From Stenocarpella maydis (lineage: Eukaryota; Ascomycota; Sordariomycetes; Diaporthales; Diaporthaceae), in the NCBI GenBank assembly GCA_002270565.1, contig NQMI01000025.1, positions 186,001 through 250,000 on the forward strand: a DNA stretch of 64,000 nucleotides, given 5' to 3'. The translations under genes and the position numbers were made by a program. The notes beneath the pieces are model-generated. The model had not been told where the DNA came from and ran no database searches. It was given only the letters and a program-made list of their open reading frames with translations. Of this stretch, positions 35,402-47,059 are shown piece after piece (the stretch's first letter is position 1; the number at the start of each line of letters is the position of its first letter).

Positions 35402-36877
35402 GCTCGCTCAGACGACAATAATGGTCTAGATCTAAGATGTCTACTGGTGCAGCCGCGACGTGACGATGAAGTAGGCAAGAGGCCAACGGCGACAATGACA
35501 AGAGATGTCGACCCTGTTTGTTGATACTACGTATTGGGTGGTCCGGCCCACGCCCCCGGTGTCTTTCCGAGCCGGTGCCGAATGCACGGACCAGCTCACG
35601 GGAGGCTCCTTGGGGCAGTATGGAGTCGGTTTGTGTCGTCCAGGCAGGTCCTCAGGCATGAGTATATAACGCACTGCCTTCTGCCACCGCCACCGACGGG
35701 GGCAGACCCGAGGCTGAGCAGCCCCAAGTGGGCCATGGGCCGAGATTCCAGAACCAAGATTCTTATCACCAAGTACGAACAGCATCTACCAAGCCACAGG
35801 TTGCCGTACGGTGGTGGGGAGGGCAGGGGAGGTCGGATGAAGACCGACCGGCGGTTGTGTAACCACGTCCAGAGGCCCTCTGGCATTATCAACGTGGGGT
35901 TTGCCTGTGATGAGCATGAACAGAAAGGAGGCATGGCGGTGCCGTCGTCTGTCTGATGTCCCCCGGGTTCACAAAAAGGGGGTTCCGTGGTTCCAACTGC
36001 GTGACCGACCGCTAGGGCAGGTGATATCTGGCACATCTGGTGCCCAATAACTCGTGAGGGCAGTGTGACTCAGGTATATTGTCCTCGTTCGCCCTGTAGC
36101 CAAGCCATGTAACACTGGACTGTGCAAACGAGTGGTCCCTCCGGGGACACAAGACTGGCCTGGCAGCTTGACTGGTGCGAGATTGGGCACGCACATGCGT
36201 GTTTGTCAACGGTGGTGCTTTCAGCCCAACGTGCGCGTACACTAACTACACCACCTACACCACACCACACACAGCCTCGTTTGATCCCCCTACCGTGTGC
36301 CCCTCAGGCCCACCCGCAGAGGAGCTCTGCCGCAATCTCGGGGCTCCTCCCTCGGTCCCCTGCCAGCTTGTCTTGGATCTCGTGAAGTCAGATATAAGCG
36401 CCCCCCCGCGCTTTGACAGGTAGATAATTTCCACAGGACGAGCGGTAGTAGAGGCCCTAACCGCCCACGGATCGGCCCTGACACGTAAAACAGAGCGCGC
36501 TGGCCCGGAACACGACCAGCAGACAAGATCCAAACCTTCCTTCGAGGCGAGCTGTGACCCCGCGGCTGAACCAACAGCACCGCTCGACTGAACCCATCCA
36601 TCCCCATCCCACAACAACCGTGACCCGCGGCCGTGACCAGGGCCCTGCCCGACCAACCGCGACCCTTACCAATTCTATTTATTGTTGTCCCCGGTCTGGA
36701 CATACCCTGCCAAGGACAACCACAACGACATCATCGGTCTCGGGTCGCCCGGTTCCTAGTTGGCACTCCATCGAGACTCGGCGTCGACAATCCCAAAGAC
36801 AAATCCGACACGACTCCCTTCTCTTGGCTCTCGAACACACAGCGCACGCCCAAGCAAGCCAGATCTCACAGCACACC
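35402..36877. other. 1.5 kb between divergent ChaC and penta-EF-hand genes
   Basis: Promoter region of both genes. The short (ACCAC)-type repeat near 36247-36272 is the only low-complexity feature. No supported gene. Confidence 0.55.
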
Positions 36878-37880
36878 ATGGCCTACAACAAGCCTTACAA
36901 CCCGGATGCTCTCCCACAGTCAGTTTATGCCAGATATATAACCACCCTGCTGGGCCAAGCCCCTCCAGGACGAGCCCGCTGACAATGTCGCCCCCTCAGG
37001 TTTGCCGAGCCCGAGCGCAAACATGCAACACCTTCGCCCTCGCACTACGAGAACAAGCCCATGCCCCCTCGGCCCCAGGAAGGGCGCCTCTCCCCGGCAG
37101 GACGCCCGGCAGGAGGACACCACAACCCTCACTCGGGCGTCATGTCCCCGCCTCCCACCGGCGGCCCAAAGCCCACACACCACAACCGGCCCCCTCCCTC
37201 CTCGAGACCTCCGCCCAGCCCGGCGCCCACCGATGGCGGCGCGGACCCCACGCTGCTGCCTCTGTTCAGGGCTGTTGACAAGGATGGTACGTATCACACC
37301 CAGGACGGGGGTCCAGTGGCCCCCGGTGGACGCGAGTGAGGATAAATAAGGGAAGCGCAAAAAAAAAAAAAAGAAGAAAAAGGGCAAACGTGCTAACGCA
37401 GCGCCGACCCCAACAGGCACCGGCCAGCTCTCGGAGCGCGAGCTCTCGGCCGCCCTCGTCAACGGGGACTGGACGGCCTTTGACCCGCACACGGTGCGCA
37501 TGATGATCCGGATGTTCGACAGCGACCGCAGCGGGACGATCGGGTTCGACGAGTTCTGTGGGCTGTGGTCGTTCCTGGCGTCGTGGCGGACCCTCTTTGA
37601 CCGGTTCGACGCCGACAAGAGCGGCAACATCCAGCTGGACGAGTTCAACAACGCCCTCGTCGCCTTCCGCTACCGTCTGTCGGAGCGCTTCGTCGAGCTG
37701 CTCTTCCAGACCTACGACAAGCGCAACGAGGGCGTCCTCAGCTTCGACCTCTTCGTCCAGGCCTGCATCAGCCTCAAGCGCATGACCGACGTCTTCAAGA
37801 AGTACGACGACGACCGCGACGGATACATCACCCTCAGCTTCGAGGACTTCCTCACCGAGATCCTGAGGCAGCTCAAGTGA
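36878..37880 (+). CDS. pef1: Penta-EF-hand calcium-binding protein (ALG-2/peflin/Pef1 family)
   Basis: Three exons (36878-36918, 37000-37286, 37417-37880) encode 263 residues. The first about 95 residues are Pro/Gly/His-rich and disordered (RPQEGRLSPAGRP, RPPPSSRPPPSPAP), as in peflin and yeast Pef1. Five EF-hand loops follow: EF1 107-118 (DKDGTGQLSERE), EF2 144-155 (DSDRSGTIGFDE), EF3 174-185 (DADKSGNIQLDE), EF4 210-221 (DKRNEGVLSFDL, poor in ligands) and EF5 from 240 (DDDRDGYITLSFED, with the two-residue insertion typical of this family). EF1-EF3 keep good calcium ligands. Family members dimerise through EF5 and act as calcium-dependent adaptors, for example in ER-to-Golgi transport, cation homeostasis or budding. 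Intron 2 (130 bp) contains an A-rich run. Reading phases agree throughout. Confidence 0.93.
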
Positions 37881-39163
37881 GCTCGCTCCCCGCACACCGG
37901 GGCTGGCTGATCCTGAGCATCGGGAGCGAGGCCAGAACGCGAGCTGGGGAGATGTCCAGAGGCAATGAGCGGGGTAGCATTTGTCAGTTGATCTTTGTTG
38001 GGCCTTTGGCCATCATCACGTTGATGTTACGCTGGGCTCATGTATCATGCAATGAATGCATCATGATGGATAGAGAGAGGGGATTATGAGGGTATCCGAC
38101 AAGGCCAGCATTACAGGTAGTGGCTAGAGGAAGAGTTGATACCCTTGCGAATATGATCACGTCTGCCTGGTGATATAGCCATATGCCATTGCGGTTCCTC
38201 ATGAGATGTCCTAAGGCCCGAAATAGCAAAGTCATATGACGTGCTGTCAGTTTCTCATCGGCGGCCGGGCTAGTAGGCCTTCTCGTTGTTCCTTGTCATC
38301 ATAGCTGAGTTTTGCCCTGAAGGCTTTTGAGTACAGGGGGATTTCTGTCGTGGGGTTGAGGCCGTGGTTCCGTGTCTGCCATGATCGTGTCGTTGGGCCA
38401 CGTAAACCACCCGGGTGCTGAGTATATGCCAATATTGCAATAGTTGGGGTGGACTATGTAGACACATATGATCCTCTCACGTGTTTGACATGGAGACATC
38501 TTCATTGGAAATGCGATGGCCTAGATTCAGTATTGCTTTGCTTGTCCCCTCAGCTTGGGGGATGATGCATGGTTCAGAGTGAGCAGAAAGGCGATGTTGC
38601 TTTATGCGTCAGCTTGATCCTCACGAGGCAGGATGTACTCTATCCTCTGAATCGTTTCTGGGCGGAGGGTTTATGCAATGGAGATACCGCAACATCGTGC
38701 TCCTGAGTGCTGCAAAAGATTGCTAAAAAGCCCGAAACCCAGCAGAAATCCAACGGAGTCCACTGGTATTCCAGTTGAACTAGGTCCCCGACTTGTCTGC
38801 AGGTCAATTGTGGTGCAGCCAGGGAAAGCTGGAGGGTGACAACCATCGGCCTAGGTAATACACATAATTCTTCTTCCTCTCCCACTTATTCGTTGCTCGT
38901 CCAGGTTTGCCTTCTCCAACTCCACCTGGTAATGTACAAGCTGAACGGCATGGTGTTGAAACCAACTGGCGCTGGATCACTCGTCACCAACAGACAAGGC
39001 GCCTATATTCCATCCACCTGCTGGCTTTTGCTGTTGAAACCTCCCCAGGTGGGATAGATGGCCCGGTCGGAGGAAGAGTGAGGCGTCCTGCCGCCTCTCC
39101 TCCTGGTACCTCTCGCGAGAGACCGCCCACGCTCGAGAGGCATCCCCTCCCCCCCCAACGACC

Positions 39164-39456
39164 TCTCCCCTGACTCCCCCGCCAGTGCTTCCACCAGGGT
39201 GGCTGGACACGCCCCTACACTCCTCCCATCCTCATCGAAGCTTCTTCAAGTAGGGCCAGCGGAGAAGACACAAGCGCTCGCCTCCCCAGCAAGGCCCATG
39301 GCCTTCTCACTGCGGGCCTTCTCCTCCGCCGGCCTCCCGGCCCCGCTGCTGCCCGCCACCCTCTTTACGTTCATCCACATCGGCCGGTGCCCCTTGGAAC
39401 ATATCCACACAAGAAAGATGCACCCCATGATCTGCTCGCAGGCGGGCTGCAATCCC
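39164..39456. repeat. First copy of a 293-bp direct duplication ending at an N
   Basis: This segment is repeated without visible mismatch at 39471-39763. A single N (39457) and 13 unrelated bases separate the copies. The pattern is that of two overlapping contig ends placed side by side without merging, so the duplication is most likely not real. Confidence 0.85.
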
Positions 39457-39470
39457 NGCACCTCCGCCTT

Positions 39471-39763
39471 TCTCCCCTGACTCCCCCGCCAGTGCTTCCA
39501 CCAGGGTGGCTGGACACGCCCCTACACTCCTCCCATCCTCATCGAAGCTTCTTCAAGTAGGGCCAGCGGAGAAGACACAAGCGCTCGCCTCCCCAGCAAG
39601 GCCCATGGCCTTCTCACTGCGGGCCTTCTCCTCCGCCGGCCTCCCGGCCCCGCTGCTGCCCGCCACCCTCTTTACGTTCATCCACATCGGCCGGTGCCCC
39701 TTGGAACATATCCACACAAGAAAGATGCACCCCATGATCTGCTCGCAGGCGGGCTGCAATCCC
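39471..39763. repeat. Second copy of the 293-bp direct duplication
   Basis: Same sequence as 39164-39456 at an offset of 307 bp. The unique sequence continuing from this copy (39764 onward) is probably the true right flank. Confidence 0.85.
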
Positions 39764-42700
39764 CCCGGCTGTCGGCGTGGCTGGGACATTTTGCCTTGGC
39801 GTCCTCTACGGGTCTCGAAAAAAAAGGCACTGCCTGGCGAGCAGCCTCGTGGAGTTGGGGTGCGAGTTGTTGGACCACCCGTGCAGAAGGCCCTGTCGTG
39901 CAGAGGAAGCTATAGGGATAAGCGGCCCGTGCAGTGCGGTGGCGCTCGATGAAAACGAGGCTCGAGCGAGGCCGCAGGGGGCAAAGAATAGGGCAAGAAC
40001 TTGGAGGTGTTTGTGTTTATGCGAGTATCAGCATAGTCTGAATGTGTTCGGTATGGTTGCTATGAGGTCCTGCCCGAGCCCCGGCTGCAGAAACAGACCG
40101 ATCCTCATGATTTATGGCAAAACAAGGAGTGCCCCCTTTTTAGGGCAGAGTGTCCCACGAGGTATGTCTCTCTGTAAGGCGACACTGGACCATTGCACAC
40201 GTTGGACACGTTCGACCTCCCCACAAAGATATGCCTCGGGCCAGGACAATCTATGCAGATTCAAAATGTGCGATGCAAACCGAGCAGTCCCAAGATCGAA
40301 TTGTGGACCGTTTCAAGTACATAGGCTATTTTCCAAGGCAAGCAAAGGGTTAAGAAGACGGTGTTTCTAGAACAATTCGCATGCTACGGAGTAAGACAGC
40401 GACCACCGCGGCATGTGATTGTCAAGCCAATGCCACCCAACCTTCAAGTATTGTGGCTATAGACTTACAACACGGAATTGACTAGGTAAAACAGCCCGGC
40501 CAGCCTCATTATGTCAAAGACCATAGTGGGGCCGCCTCGACAAGGTAGCCAGGCTGATGGCAGCTTCGCTTGATGTGCCGGTGCGCGCATGGACGAGAGT
40601 GGTCATTGGGCAACACACAGCACCAGAACCGGAACCTGGGTGCCATGTGGCCCTGACAAGCACTTGCTTGCAATCCAAACTTTCGTACCTTGCAGGGAGC
40701 AGTGCCACCCAGCCCACACCCCGCCAAGTTGCCAAAACAAAAGTTGATGCCCGAAGCCAGAGCCGTGCGGCGGGTATAACAGACATTGAGAGACACTCGG
40801 GACTCCCACGAGCTGCAGGTTTCCTCACCCGAGCTCCTCATGCGAGCAGCGCATATGAGAGGGTAGCTGTCGGCTTACCTGCGCGAGAGCTTCTGGCTCG
40901 TGACCGGCCTGATACTTGCTGTATTGCTGCCCGCTGCCCACAACGCGGCAAGCTGTTTTCCGAGTGTGATACTGCTTCACTCTAGGGCTGCTTTAGCCGG
41001 GCGCAGTGTCGCTTCGGGCACCCCGAGCAGATGCTCTGTGACGAGACTCGAGGCAGTTCCAGTACAGCCTTCTCGACCTGGCACTCCAGTCATGCATGTC
41101 TGGGCCACTGCTCCCGTGCAAAACCTTGAGCCAATCTCTGTGACACAGTGACGCGCACACAGACACGCACACACGCGGGCACCTACAGCTAGGTGCTGAC
41201 TGCTCTTTAAGCCTTGGTTGTCAATGAAGTCCGGCTGAGCGGCCATGACTGTGTGTATTTGGGGGGGGGATGGGGGCGAGAGGCGGTGCTGTGTCACGTC
41301 TTCCTTAGCAGCGATGAAATATGGGGTCTCCGCGGGGGACGTTGTTTGATTGTCACGTTGTGCCCGTAGGGCTGCGCTGGTGTTTTATCTGATGAGCAAG
41401 CTGCCGCGCCGAGTAGGGCGTGATTTCGATGCTCATGGCGTCCGCTGAAACAGTTTGTCAAAAAACGGGGCAGGGCAAGCAGCGCAGGACAGGTCGGCGC
41501 GGCTACTGCATGCTGCCGCTTGAGAAGGAGGTGGCCGGCTGGTTGACGAACTCCGGAGGGGGACGCGGTGCAGCCTCGGGCATGGGGTCTGAAACCGCAT
41601 GCAGACAGTCTTGTTTCGTGCGACTGCAGGGCGGTCGCAGTGGAGGTGCTGTGTTCTCGATGCTAGGTGGTCACGGGAAGGCCAAAGGTTGAGCGTATGC
41701 CAATCCGACGGGACAGTTCCTCGAGCGAGGCAGAGAGAGCTCCTCGTTAGTAGCGCGTTGGTAGTGTGTCAGCTCCCAAGGGACATCCCTAGACGCAACC
41801 TCACCGCTGCTGGAGGCTTAGAGAGACTGCCCATGGGTTGAGATTGGGCACGCGGCTAAATCTGCGACTGGGCTAGTCGGCGTTGAGGGCCTTGTGTCAA
41901 GGAGTTGTTTAGCTGAGGAGCAGGCTGGCTGGCATATCGATAGTGGGTGGGTCCGGCGCTGCAACATTGAAGCCAGCTCAGGTGCTCTGGCGGACCTGGG
42001 CTGCCACCATGCTTCACCTGATCCACAGACATGTGAAGAAGGTCTCTCAGCAGCTCTGGTGTCTGGTCTGTTGGACCCAGAAATGCCCCACCGCCTTTTG
42101 TGGGGTTTGTACTTTTTTACGGGCCGGGGTGCCTCGTCCTCCTGCCTTGGCGCCTCCAGCTGTCGGAATCCTTTCTCCCCAGATCTCTCAATTGATGCTG
42201 CCAGGATGCCCAGGATGCCCCGCCAAAAGCGGCGAGAGGGCCTGCTTCTGCTACCACCGTAATAGCTCCGGCAGAATAATACGCCTCGTTGGATTGCAAC
42301 CCCTCCTCCCTCACCCTTCGGACATGCTCTACTGTGCCATGCGGAGGCATCTCTACCTGGGTACCGCACTACCTAGGTATGGAGTACAGCCCTCAGCCGC
42401 CCCAGAAGGTGCATCTGCCGGGCCGTCGTACGTTGTCCACGAGCTCCACGGCAGAGGATGCGTGGGAGGGCCACCGAGGGGGTCCTGCGCCAGCTCCCAC
42501 AGCAGAGCAGAAGCTTGTCTCAGGGGTGAGCTGAGAGATCGGCGTCGCCGTCTGCAGCGCAGGCAAGCAGCTCGCCAAGCTCGGCCGGAGCTCCTCGAGC
42601 TGTCGAGAAGCTGCTTTCGTCCAGTCGCTGAAAACTCCCTTTGTCTCGAGAGCAGAGGCGCACTCTGACCTGGTCAAAAGTGTACGTGCCCAGGTACACT

Positions 42701-43637
42701 GATCTGGACCCAAGATAACCCGGAGAAGGGTCGGAGCCCAGGCCGAGCAAGCAGCGAGGATGGGGCAGGGCAGGGCAGGGTCAGAAACGGGCCTTGCTTG
42801 GGGCGCTGATCTGAGTCATGACTTTTGGCCACTGGCGACTTGGTCATTCTTCGCAATGCGCCGGGTCGAAGCTTTTGAGAGGGAGAAGGTCGGGCGAGAA
42901 GTCGTCGACCAACCTCTGCTCTCAGTGACAGACGGCTTCACCGCCTTGTGCTGCATCTGCAAATGCTACCATGTGTCGCGCAGAGTTCGGTCCCACGAGA
43001 CCATCGCCCAGTTCTCAGAATATGATCAACCACGGCCAAGATAGCTCGCCCCGCGCGGTCGCATGGCATGGCATCGCATCTGAAGCTGGTAGGTAGCTTT
43101 GCAGCCGGCCCCGGCCCTGGCCCTACCAACCGCAAGGCACTGGGCTGCGTCATGGCTATGGGACAGGAAGGGTGTGTCCTGGCAGCCCCGGTTCCGAACC
43201 TTCATTACGTCCCTATTCCCAGCCAAGTGTGCGCGCCCTTTGCGTCTTTATTGTGTGTAGGTACCGTCAAAGGCCCCCCCCCCAAAAGCTGATCAAATGA
43301 GTTTTCATGCAAGGTTGCGAGGATTGCCGGACAGCAACAACGGCCAGATAAGGTGATGAACGGGCAATCCAGTCTACTTACCACACCAGACAGTCCTTCC
43401 CGACGACAGCTTCGCGCGGACGAGACCCACGATGGCAAGATTTGGGTGGAGGTTTCAAGGGGCCTACATACATCTCTCAAGCCTCGGTCATCACTGGGTA
43501 CCTGGGTGAGCGGGTCGGATCTGCAACTGGGAAGCCTCTGGACAGGGTCATGGTCATGACTATTGGGCCTGCGCCTGACATGGGCTTTATTACTATACCT
43601 GCCAGCTGAGCCGTCAAATGCTTCGTTCCAGCCCCTG

Positions 43638-43663
43638 CTTGCTTGCTTGCTTGCTTGCTTGCT
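43638..43663. repeat. (TTGC)n microsatellite
   Basis: About six perfect tetranucleotide units in a non-coding stretch. Confidence 0.8.
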
Positions 43664-43861
43664 CTGTCGTTGCGAGACTGACAAGACTTCGCACTTTACA
43701 TGCCTAGGTACTCGGGTACTATGTATATACTGTAGTAGCCCATGCACCGAGAAAACCCCCTATGATGTCTTCATGCGCGTGCATGTCCTCTCTGTCCCTC
43801 CGTCTTGCCTTGCCTTGAGTACATAGTATACCCCCTCGAGTCGTCGTCCCTGGCCGGGACC

Positions 43862-43889
43862 TGCCCAGCTGCCCAGCTGCCCAGCTGGC
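43862..43889. repeat. (CCCAGCTG)n octamer repeat
   Basis: Three to four tandem copies of an eight-base unit that contains the palindrome CAGCTG. It lies about 800 bp upstream of the zinc-finger gene start. Confidence 0.75.
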
Positions 43890-44596
43890 CCCCCTTTCGT
43901 CTGGCCCCCTGCACTAGGCGGACCGGACCACCCACCACCACCTTCGTCGCAACCGTCCTTCTGACCTCTCTCTGACCTCCTCCTCTATGCTGTTACTCCC
44001 GCCCTGCCTCTTTTCTTGACAAATCCAGTCGGGAACGCGCTTTGTCCCGGCGCTGCGCCCTCTAGGTCTCGCTCGGTCCTGAGCCAGCCGAGGGCTAGCA
44101 CCAGTAGACTTCCTGTCCGACTCAACCACGTACAGCCATCTCTTAGGTACAACGGTACCGTCTTTCTCAGCTTCTTACATAGTAGTCTCTGTTCCCCAAG
44201 TACCTAGCCGCAGCACCGAGCAAAGCACCCCAATCCATCCAGTCTTCCGAGGGTGCGCCCCCCCGCCCTCTCCACCCCCCCCTTCCGGTCACCTCCTAGA
44301 CCACCTCCTCTCTCGCCGCCCTCTATTCTTCGAAACATCTCTTGTCACAACCCGACAAGCTGAGAACAAGCTTGGAGCTCTGGTGCCCATCCTGCCTGCA
44401 TTTCCTTCCCCTGACCACCTACCTCCCCTCGCATCAGGCAGACAGGCGTCAATGCGACAGCTTCACTGCCCTAGCAACTACTGCTCTCCTCGGCCACCAA
44501 CAGCTTGCAACTCTATTCTTATCGACAAGAGCTCCAGCCCACCATCCCCGCCCACGACCACGACCACTCCCGCGCCCAAACTCGACCCGGAGGGCC

Positions 44597-44642
44597 TCGA
44601 CCTCGACCTCGAACTCGAACTCGAACTTGACCTCGACCTCGG
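44597..44642. repeat. Hexanucleotide (CTCGAC/CTCGAA)n repeat in the zinc-finger gene leader
   Basis: Seven or so six-base units just 45 bp upstream of the zinc-finger ATG, probably in the 5' UTR. In one frame it reads as alternating Leu-Asp/Leu-Glu, but that frame lacks other protein features. Confidence 0.75.
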
Positions 44643-44686
44643 CCTTGAATGGTCGGGTCAAGGCAATCGTTACATCATCGCCCAAC

Positions 44687-46335
44687 ATGCCACCACGATC
44701 GACTTTGACATCATCCTTCTCCATTACCACCGATCCGAGCAATGAAGTCGTCTGTCCCCTGCGCAACCAGGATGGATCAAGCTGCAGGAAGCGCTGCATC
44801 GGCGTACGTCGTGTCCCTCACGTTCTGTTTTGACGCAATGCGCCCCAATCGCGACGCCTTGCGCCCCTTCATCGCCTGGGAATCCGCGCCTATCAGCCAT
44901 TGGCAGTATAATGACGGCATGCTGTGCGGCTCGTGAAGTTTGTGCTAACCACCAATTCCATGTCCAGGAGAAAAGGTACCGGTCCATGCAGGAACATATC
45001 CGGCGGGCGCATCCAGAGCACTACATCTCCAAGCTTCCCGCCACGGAGGAGAGCTTCAACCTCATGATTAGCACCCCCCCTAATGAGAGGCCGCAGCAGC
45101 CACAGCAGAACCCGGCGCCGACCAATACTCCGAACCACCATCCAAAGGCCTACGCACCCGACCGCAATGCCTATTACCGTGACGAATCCAGCAACCCAGG
45201 GACCCCTCGGCCATTTGAAGACTACCCCAGCAACATGCTGCCAGCTGCCAATGCGGCGGCGGCCCTGGCCTCCCTGCATACTCATACCTACAAGACGGGC
45301 GCTGGATCGGACTGGGACGCTGAAGGCGTGAGTCTTGCAAAGTTTCACTATGAAATTGATCCCATGAATCACTTTAGTGACCTCCCATTGCAGGAGTGGG
45401 TGTCGGATTCTGAGAAAGATAGAATCACGAGATCCTCCGTCGAGCTCCCTCCCATACAGCCCAACAATAATGCCATCACGAGTGAGCCCTTCTCTGGGCT
45501 TAGTTCCAGCCGGCCAAGAGATCTGCTCTCCTCTATCATGGCAACCTCGCCCCCAGGGCGGTCATCCACACTGCCTCCCCTACAAAGGCCCCTGGGCCCG
45601 AACCGGTCCAGGAAACAGTCCGTCACCAAGCGGGGCAGAGAGACACAGCATCGGAAACAGCGATCCAGAGATGCCAAAGACTGGGTGAAGCGAGGTAAGA
45701 TCGACATTGCTGGGGACCTTCTGCAACCAACGGCACAGGAGCGGCCAAGACCCTACTCGGCCGAGCCCACGGCCCGATCCCCCTGGATGGACCTTCTTGA
45801 GGCAGCCACTTCGGTTGCCGATGACCTGAACGAGGAACGGACGCCCGTGAGTAACCAAACCACCGTGGAGTCCTGAGTGGCGGCCCGGCCGTACTGACTT
45901 TACACGTAGATGCCCCAGTCCCCTGTGTCCATACAGCGGGCCTCCTTACCACCCTTCTCCCAGCAGCAATTTGGCCAATCAGGATACCAGGCGTCCCCGT
46001 TGCAGCAGGCCTTGACGCCGCCAAACTACGCGCAAGAGCTCCCCGGACCCTTCCCATCCGTGGAGAGCGGCGAGAGTGCAGAGAGCTTCCACATGGGCAC
46101 TCGCGGATTGACAGATTCCTCACCCAGCTATTCCTCACAGAACACTCAAATCTACTGTGCCGCCTGTCAGAGTGTGTCGCTCTTGCGAGACTCATACGCC
46201 TGCACCGAGTGCATCTGTGGCATCTGTCAGCAGTGTGTCGAGGTACTCATGGCCGAGCAAGGCGCCCGAAGAAAGTGTCCTCGCTGCGCCACCATAGGAG
46301 GTCGATTCAAGCCTTTCCAGCTCGATATTCGCTAA
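44687..46335 (+). CDS. C2H2-like zinc-finger protein with C-terminal RING-like cysteine cluster
   Basis: Exons are 44687-44803, 44968-45846 and 45910-46335 (473 residues). A further canonical intron probably lies at 45328-45393 (GTGAGT to CAG, 66 bp, in frame), which would give 451 residues. The N-terminus carries a zinc-finger-like pattern: Cys pairs in VVCPLRNQDGSSCRKRC, completed across intron 1 by HIRRAHPEH. The middle is polar and basic (KRGRETQHRKQRSRDAKDW). The last 60 residues form a cysteine cluster with RING-like spacing: YCAACQSVSLL, CTECICGICQQCV, KCPRCATIGG. This layout is common to an uncharacterised fungal family; DNA binding or ubiquitin ligation are both possible and neither is proven here. 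A C-rich leader precedes the start. Confidence 0.83.
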
Positions 46336-47059
46336 ACGCGCCGGCTCACCCTGCGATCTTGGCATATTATACTGTTTCTTCTTCTCCTGGATATCATCCC
46401 GCCCTTTCCTTCTTCATCTCTTGCGTTTCACTAGCAGAATTCCAGCATCGTCGGCGGTATCGGATCATTTCCTCATGAGTTAGCAGGCGGCCATTTGCGC
46501 GGAGTATTTCGTTTTTCTAAAGGGACTGGAATTCCACTACTGATCACTCACAGTACCTATTCGATTGCGTCTGCCTTTATTCCCAAACCCGCCCGCCACC
46601 AATGGATCTTAAATTGTTTCTCAGGGGTAACTGCGTTGTCAACAGGAGCCTGGGGCGCCCCCTTTGATCCTGGAACACTGATCTCGGGTCCTACTCGGAC
46701 CAAGTCTGTTTTGCGTTGTCACTTCACTTGTTGGTTTACAGGAACAATTTCATGGAGGCGTCCTCCACCGGGTTGGAAGGGGGCTTCTGTCACGTCATGA
46801 ACTGGGGACCTCAGCTTTGATTACCGCGACTAAAGGTTTAGATTTGTGGGATTCTTCGATATAGCCAGACGGTAACGTCTAGATAACACAGTCACGGCTA
46901 CCAGTAGCTTGCTCTTGATCCGTTGCGAAGTCCTGTGCTTTTGTAGGGTGCGAATACTGTCGGCTCCCGAGAGAGAGAGCACGCAAGACAGGATGCACCG
47001 TCCAAGATCTATTCCGCGGCGAAACTGGCTGCAAGTGGGCGTCCGTCTACCTTGGCCAC
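46336..47059. other. Intergenic between convergent zinc-finger and CitE-like genes
   Basis: 3' regions of both genes; no supported gene. Confidence 0.55.

Larger units (their letters stand above)
37881..44686. other. 6.8 kb without a supported gene, between PEF and zinc-finger genes
   Basis: The longest gene-free stretch. It holds the false tandem duplication around the N at 39457, a (GGGCA)n stretch near 42764-42781, (TTGC)n near 43638-43663, an octamer repeat near 43862-43889, and the CT/C-rich leader of the zinc-finger gene from about 44200, including the hexanucleotide repeat at 44597-44642. Frames at 41818-42369 and 41943-42668 overlap on opposite strands and match nothing known. The palindrome TACCTAGGTA occurs at 42370-42379. 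Confidence 0.5.

Noticed and set aside
39164..39763. Possible real tandem gene duplication
   Set aside because: Visually perfect identity and the intervening N point to unmerged contig overlap rather than biology.
41818..42668. Overlapping long frames on both strands
   Set aside because: Mutually antisense, no domain pattern, and Cys/Arg/Pro-biased composition as in random GC-rich DNA.
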